A DNA stretch of 9,178 nucleotides, taken from Muribaculaceae bacterium. GTDB lineage: Bacteria > Bacteroidota > Bacteroidia > Bacteroidales > Muribaculaceae. The position numbers and the translations under genes are program-made. This document shows, piece by piece, positions 5,380 to 9,178 of this stretch. Location: NCBI GenBank assembly GCA_902836725.1, contig CADFRV010000094.1:1-9178 (forward strand), given 5' to 3'. The notes beneath the pieces are model-generated. The model had not been told where the DNA came from, made no database searches, and was given only the letters and a program-made list of their open reading frames with translations. How positions within the stretch are numbered: the stretch's first letter is position 1; each line of letters begins with the position of its first letter.

Positions 5380-6537
5380 TCAGGCGAGGAAGCCGAGAAG
5401 GGCACCGGCTGCAACTGCCGATCCGATCACCCCGGCCACGTTCGGACCCATGGCGTGCATGAGCAGATAGTTGGACGGATCATATTCCAGACCGAGGTTG
5501 TTTGATATGCGTGCCGACATGGGGACTGCCGACACACCTGCGTTGCCGATAAGCGGGTTGATCTTCTTGTTCTTCGGAAGGAAAAGGTTGAAGAACTTGA
5601 CGAATATCACACCTGATGCCGATGCTATGACAAACGCCATGAAACCGAGCATGAAGATGAAGATCGTCTCTTTGGTAAGGAACGAGCTTGCCTGTGTGGA
5701 GGCACCCACTGTCATGCCAAGAAGGATGGTCACGATGTCGGTAAGCGCGTTTGATGCGGTTTTTGCCAGACGGTTTGTCACGCCGCATTCACGCAGCAGG
5801 TTGCCGAAGAAGAGCATACCGAGCAGCGGTAGGCCTGAAGGCACTACGAAGCAGGTGAGAAGCATACCCACGATGGGGAAGATGATCTTCTCGCTCTGTG
5901 CCACGGCGCGGGCCGGCTTCATCTTGATGACACGCTCATGTTTTGTGGTGAGCAGTCGCATGAGCGGCGGCTGAATCACCGGCACGAGGGCCATGTAGGA
6001 ATAGGCTGACACGGCTATCGCACCCATCAGGTTCGGGGCGAGCTTCGAGGAAAGGAAGATCGCTGTGGGGCCGTCGGCACCTCCGATGATGGCGATGGCA
6101 CCTGCCTGGTCGGGCATAAAACCGAGGGCGAGGGCAACCATGTAGGCACCGAAGATGCCGAACTGGGCCGCTGCACCTACAAGCATCAGCTTGGGGTTGG
6201 CGATAAGCGCTGTAAAGTCGGTCATGGCTCCGATGCCGAGGAAAATCAGCGGGGGATACCATCCGGCGCTTACACCGTTGTAGAGGATATTCAGTACGGA
6301 GCCTTCCTCATAGATGCCGATCTCAAGGCCGGCCTCTGTGTTGAAGGGTACATTGCCTATCAGCATACCGAAGCCGATGGGCACAAGAAGCATCGGTTCG
6401 AAGTCTTTTTTTATGGCAAGCCATATGAAGAAAAGACCTACACCGAGCATCACGAAATGCTGCCAGGTGGCGTTGTAGAAACCTGTAAGGTGCCAGAATT
6501 CTGTGAGATTCTGTACCAGAAACTGTCCGAAATCCAT
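5380..6537 (-). CDS. mmdB: Sodium-pumping decarboxylase beta subunit (methylmalonyl-CoA decarboxylase, OadB/MmdB family)
   Basis: 385 residues, a multi-spanning inner-membrane protein of typical length for MmdB/GcdB (OadB of Klebsiella is longer). It decarboxylates carboxybiotin on the carrier subunit and couples this to Na+ export. Key positions are visible: Asp155 in GGADGPTAIFLSSKLAP, corresponding to the essential Asp203 of Klebsiella OadB; Tyr181 in SYMALVPVIQPP; and the set Asn327, Gly331, Ser336 and Arg343 in NPLIGNAGVSAVPMSAR, which has the same spacing as Asn373, Gly377, Ser382 and Arg389 of OadB (numbering recalled, not checked). The conserved TDIVTILLGMTVGAS and HAMGPNVAGVIGSAVAAG segments are also present. 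It is the last gene of the operon, 12 nt after the biotin carrier gene, and a long hairpin follows. No defect is seen. Confidence 0.95.
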   Translation of the reverse strand: MDFGQFLVQNLTEFWHLTGFYNATWQHFVMLGVGLFFIWLAIKKDFEPMLLVPIGFGMLIGNVPFNTEAGLEIGIYEEGSVLNILYNGVSAGWYPPLIFLGIGAMTDFTALIANPKLMLVGAAAQFGIFGAYMVALALGFMPDQAGAIAIIGGADGPTAIFLSSKLAPNLMGAIAVSAYSYMALVPVIQPPLMRLLTTKHERVIKMKPARAVAQSEKIIFPIVGMLLTCFVVPSGLPLLGMLFFGNLLRECGVTNRLAKTASNALTDIVTILLGMTVGASTQASSFLTKETIFIFMLGFMAFVIASASGVIFVKFFNLFLPKNKKINPLIGNAGVSAVPMSARISNNLGLEYDPSNYLLMHAMGPNVAGVIGSAVAAGALLGFLA

Positions 6538-6549
6538 ATCTCAGACAGA

Positions 6550-6990
6550 TTATGCGATGGTTAGAAGTACTGCGCCTTCCAGAACAGAATCGCCTTTTGC
6601 CACGTTGATGGCTGAAACTTTTCCGTCGACTCCGGCCTTTATGGCATTTTCCATTTTCATCGCCTCGAGAGTAATAACGGTATCGGCAGCTTTCACCTCC
6701 TGGCCTACAGTGACATTGATTTCAAGCACCACACCGGGAAGGGGAGCCTTGACGGGAGAGCCGCCGGCTGCAGCTTTGGGAGCCGGTTTTGCTATCACTT
6801 TCTCGCCGGTGGCTGTGCGGGGGGCGGCGGCGGGTTTGGGGGAAGATACTTTTACTGCCGGAGCGGCTTTCTGCTCGAGCTCCACTTTATAGGGGGTGCC
6901 GTTTACTTCCACTTCGGCGATGCCATGGTCAATGTCGCCGATACCTACTTTGTAAACGTTACCGTTGATTTTATATTTGTACTCTTTCAT
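6550..6990 (-). CDS. mmdC: Biotin carboxyl carrier subunit of methylmalonyl-CoA decarboxylase
   Basis: 146 residues. The C-terminal half is a biotinyl domain (about 77-146, VKAPLPGVVLEINVTVGQEV to the end) with the biotinylation motif EAMKMEN and the attachment site Lys112. Residues 1-40 form a small N-terminal domain (MKEYKYKINGNVYKVGIGDI) common in carrier subunits of this group. A flexible Ala/Pro/Lys-rich linker (about 41-76) lets the biotin arm swing between partners. It carries CO2 from the carboxyltransferase to the membrane beta subunit. It is cytosolic and needs a biotin-protein ligase encoded elsewhere. It lies between the gamma-type subunit gene (44-nt gap) and the beta subunit gene (12-nt gap) in one transcription unit. 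The same kind of protein serves oxaloacetate or glutaconyl-CoA decarboxylases; the neighbouring carboxyltransferase makes methylmalonyl-CoA the best guess. Confidence 0.93.
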   Translation of the reverse strand: MKEYKYKINGNVYKVGIGDIDHGIAEVEVNGTPYKVELEQKAAPAVKVSSPKPAAAPRTATGEKVIAKPAPKAAAGGSPVKAPLPGVVLEINVTVGQEVKAADTVITLEAMKMENAIKAGVDGKVSAINVAKGDSVLEGAVLLTIA

Positions 6991-7034
6991 TGCTGTACTT
7001 TTTCAATGGTGGTTTATTAAATTGTTTCGAGACA

Positions 7035-7958
7035 TTATTTGCGTGGATTCTGGCGCAGTGTATAGATATGCGAGTTCCAGGGCGAATATGTCTTGCGTCC
7101 GCGGTTGATGGTAAGGATGGCGCTCTCCAGGTCATGCGCGTTGAGGTGCTCGTTGAGTGCCATGCAGATGGCTGCGATGACCTCGCCGGAGTCTCCCTCG
7201 GGACGCTCGGCACGTGCCACTTCCGTGCGGTTGATGCCTTGTGCTTCCATCTTCTTGATCTGTGAGCGAGAGGCTCCGATGCGGTTGATGATGTAGAAGC
7301 AGATGCAGAGCAGCAGGAGTGCGGAGAACACGATTCCCATAGCTGTGATAGTCATACCGAATCCGTTTTCGTCGATTTCGTGGAAAGTGTCTACTTTCTT
7401 GTTTGTATCTTTGATCACGTTGTTGCTCGAAGGAGTCACGATAGAGTTTACCGTGCCGTCGCGCATCTCCCAGGCTTCCGCACCGGTACCTTTGCCGTCG
7501 ATCTTGCGTGCGAATGTGGCGTCTGCTGCAAGCACGGGCACTGTCACTGAGTCGATCAGTGTGCGGCCGTCGGCGTCATAGATTCCGATCCAGTTCGCTT
7601 TTGTGGGGTCAAGAGTGAAATTGGTGTGGAAAGTTCCGCGCGCGGGTTTGCCGTCAGCCCAGAATACCACGTGCTGACGTTTCCCGATTTTGGTATCCTT
7701 GTCGCCCAGGGGCACCGGATACATTGTCGGCTGCGCAGGATCGGTGGTGAGGAATACGCTTGAAATCTCAAGTGGCGCGAAGTTGGAGTTGAACAGCTCT
7801 ATCCAGGCGCTCTTATTTCCGTAATCGTCTTCAAAATTGGTCTCGTTTGTCACCATCACCTCGTTGATGCGCAGACCTTTTCGCGCTTGGGCGAAAACGG
7901 TCGCGCAGCAACAGGCGAGTATGGTGGCGAGAAGAAATATTTTCTTCGTCATGTCCAT
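7035..7958 (-). CDS. OadG-type gamma subunit with N-terminal lamin-tail (LTD) domain
   Basis: 307 residues, about three times a plain OadG/MmdD subunit. Residues 1-24 are a signal peptide (MDMTKKIFLLATILACCCAT, then VFAQ); a lipoprotein site at the Cys cluster 16-18 is possible but not typical. Residues about 27-175 look like a lamin-tail domain: RINEVMVTN, then WIELFNSNFAPLEISSVFLT, a stretch around QHVVFWADG, and TPSSNN near the end. A single membrane helix follows at about 203-226 (MTITAMGIVFSALLLLCICF) and then the OadG cytoplasmic tail with EVIAAICMALNEHL and the ending SPWNSHIYTLRQNPRK. The predicted topology puts the LTD in the periplasm and the tail inside, where OadG subunits assemble the alpha and beta subunits. 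The gene lies 19 nt after the carboxyltransferase and 44 nt before the biotin carrier. The OadG assignment is strong; the LTD assignment is from pattern recognition. Confidence 0.88.
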   Translation of the reverse strand: MDMTKKIFLLATILACCCATVFAQARKGLRINEVMVTNETNFEDDYGNKSAWIELFNSNFAPLEISSVFLTTDPAQPTMYPVPLGDKDTKIGKRQHVVFWADGKPARGTFHTNFTLDPTKANWIGIYDADGRTLIDSVTVPVLAADATFARKIDGKGTGAEAWEMRDGTVNSIVTPSSNNVIKDTNKKVDTFHEIDENGFGMTITAMGIVFSALLLLCICFYIINRIGASRSQIKKMEAQGINRTEVARAERPEGDSGEVIAAICMALNEHLNAHDLESAILTINRGRKTYSPWNSHIYTLRQNPRK

Positions 7959-7977
7959 TCCTTTATAAGTTTATATA

Positions 7978-9178
7978 TTACAGAGGAATGTTGCCGTGCT
8001 TCTTGGCTGGGTTGGTGACACGCTTTGTAGCGAGCTGCTGCAGAGCGCGGATTATGCGGAAGCGGGTGTTGCGGGGTTCGATAACATCGTCGATGTATCC
8101 GTATTTCGCCGCGTTGTAGGGGTTGCAGAAGAGCTTGTTGTATTCCGCTTCTTTCTCGGCGAGGACTTTCTTGGGATCGTCGGATGCTTTTGCCTCTTTT
8201 GCATAGAGCACTTCCACAGCGCCGGCACCTCCCATAACTGCGATCTCAGCTGTAGGCCATGCGTAGTTCATGTCGCCGCGGAGCTGTTTGCAGCTCATCA
8301 CGATATGGCTGCCGCCGTAGCTCTTGCGCAGTGTCACGGTCACCTTGGGCACAGTAGCCTCTCCGTATGCGTAGAGAAGTTTCGCACCGTGGAGGATAAC
8401 GCCGTTGTACTCCTGTCCGGTACCGGGGAGGAATCCAGGCACATCCACCAGGGATACCAGGGGTATGTTGAAGGCGTCGCAGAAACGCACGAAGCGGGCA
8501 GCCTTGCGGGATGCGTTGCTGTCGAGCACGCCGGCGAGGAACTTGGGCTGGTTGGCGACAATACCTACGCTCTGTCCGTTGAAGCGTGCGAAGCCGATGA
8601 TAATATTTTTGGCGAAATCGCGCTGTATCTCAAGGAACTCACCGTTGTCGACAATGGCGCCGATGACATTGTACATGTCGTAGGGGCGGTTGGGGCTGTC
8701 GGGGATGATTTCGTTGAGTGAATCTTCCATGCGGTCGATGGGATCGGTGCATTCTACTGTGGGAGCGTCTTCCAGATTGTTCTGCGGGATGTAGCTCATG
8801 AGCTTACGCACGATCTTGATGGCCTCTTCGCCGTCTTCGGCTGCGAAATGGCATACGCCGCTCTTCTGCGAGTGTACTGTGGCACCGCCGAGATCCTCCT
8901 GGCTTACATCTTCACCGGTCACGGTCTTCACTACTTTCGGGCCTGTGAGGAACATGTAGCTGATACCTTTGGCCATGATGGTGAAGTCGGTGAGCGCGGG
9001 TGAATAAACCGCACCGCCGGCGCAGGGGCCGAGGATCGCCGAGATCTGGGGGATCACGCCTGAAGCGAGGATATTGCGCTGGAATATCTCTGCATAGCCT
9101 GCGAGGGCGTTGATGCCTTCCTGGATACGTGCGCCGCCCGAGTCGTTGAGGCCGATTACAGGGGCACCCATCTTCATG
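7978..9178 (-). CDS. mmdA: Methylmalonyl-CoA decarboxylase alpha subunit (carboxyltransferase), 5' end outside window
   Basis: About 400 codons to the TAA at 7978; the N-terminal part (roughly 115 residues of a family length near 515) lies beyond 9178. It is a biotin-dependent acyl-CoA carboxyltransferase. The first-half crotonase-fold features are GAPVIGLNDSGGARIQEG and the oxyanion-hole segment SAILGPCAGGAVYSPALTDF. The second half has FVRFCDAFNIPLVSLVDVPGFLPGTGQE, LRKSYGGSHIVM and a second glycine-rich loop, EIAVMGGAGAVEVLY. It moves the carboxyl group of methylmalonyl-CoA to biotin on the carrier subunit, releasing propionyl-CoA. Sequence alone does not separate it cleanly from the propionyl-CoA carboxylase beta subunit. 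The sodium-pump beta and gamma subunits downstream argue for the decarboxylase. The ATG at 9177 (MKMGAPV) is internal, not the true start. It heads the part of the operon seen here; the promoter is outside. Confidence 0.93.
   Translation of the reverse strand, partial: MKMGAPVIGLNDSGGARIQEGINALAGYAEIFQRNILASGVIPQISAILGPCAGGAVYSPALTDFTIMAKGISYMFLTGPKVVKTVTGEDVSQEDLGGATVHSQKSGVCHFAAEDGEEAIKIVRKLMSYIPQNNLEDAPTVECTDPIDRMEDSLNEIIPDSPNRPYDMYNVIGAIVDNGEFLEIQRDFAKNIIIGFARFNGQSVGIVANQPKFLAGVLDSNASRKAARFVRFCDAFNIPLVSLVDVPGFLPGTGQEYNGVILHGAKLLYAYGEATVPKVTVTLRKSYGGSHIVMSCKQLRGDMNYAWPTAEIAVMGGAGAVEVLYAKEAKASDDPKKVLAEKEAEYNKLFCNPYNAAKYGYIDDVIEPRNTRFRIIRALQQLATKRVTNPAKKHGNIPL

Noticed and set aside
7996..8721. 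A long plus-strand frame (241 codons) opposite the carboxyltransferase
   Set aside because: It is the complement of a highly conserved enzyme gene. The translation is low-complexity and resembles no protein. Similar plus-strand frames at 2538-3260, 5471-5974 and 3-470 were rejected for the same reason.
1..9178. CRISPR arrays, insertion sequences, prophage genes, rRNA, riboswitches
   Set aside because: I saw no regularly spaced repeats, transposase or integrase motifs, phage proteins, rRNA segments or recognisable riboswitch cores on either strand.

Overview
The window looks like chromosomal DNA from a member of the Bacteroidales (phylum Bacteroidota), possibly a Muribaculaceae-like gut anaerobe; the family is inference. 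Three things point there: a LysM/periplasmic-binding-like envelope protein overlapping an outer-membrane beta-barrel gene, a methylmalonyl-CoA decarboxylase operon with an OadG subunit ending in the Bacteroidales-type SPWNSHIYTLRQ motif, and promoters of the Bacteroidota type (TTG-N20-TAnnTTTG). Every gene I can support is on the minus strand, so the layout is described from high to low coordinates.

Positions 9178-5380 hold the distal part of a sodium-pumping decarboxylase operon. It runs carboxyltransferase (5' end outside the window), a gamma-type subunit carrying an extra secreted lamin-tail domain, biotin carrier protein, and the membrane beta subunit. Together these decarboxylate methylmalonyl-CoA to propionyl-CoA and export Na+, the energy-conserving end of the succinate-to-propionate pathway. 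A very long hairpin (5281-5339) closes the operon.

Positions 5379-3783 hold a small unrecognised protein with its own predicted promoter, a tRNA-Leu(UAG) with promoter and strong terminator, and a PrxQ/BCP-type peroxiredoxin followed by a terminator.

Positions 3782-1139 hold an envelope pair. The first gene encodes three LysM domains plus a type-1 periplasmic-binding-protein-like domain, and its reading frame is broken once near 2495. The break lies exactly at an A AAA AAC heptamer with an AAGGAGG sequence 10 nt upstream, the layout of the dnaX -1 frameshift signal. It may be recoding, a natural mutation or a homopolymer error, and this is the most interesting point in the window. The gene overlaps the next one, an outer-membrane beta-barrel protein, by 13 nt.

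Positions 1036-1 hold the N-terminal third of a Tricorn-like S41 peptidase (signal peptide plus beta-propeller repeats), cut by the window edge.

I see no CRISPR array, insertion sequence, prophage or rRNA. Most of the window is ordinary core Bacteroidales sequence.
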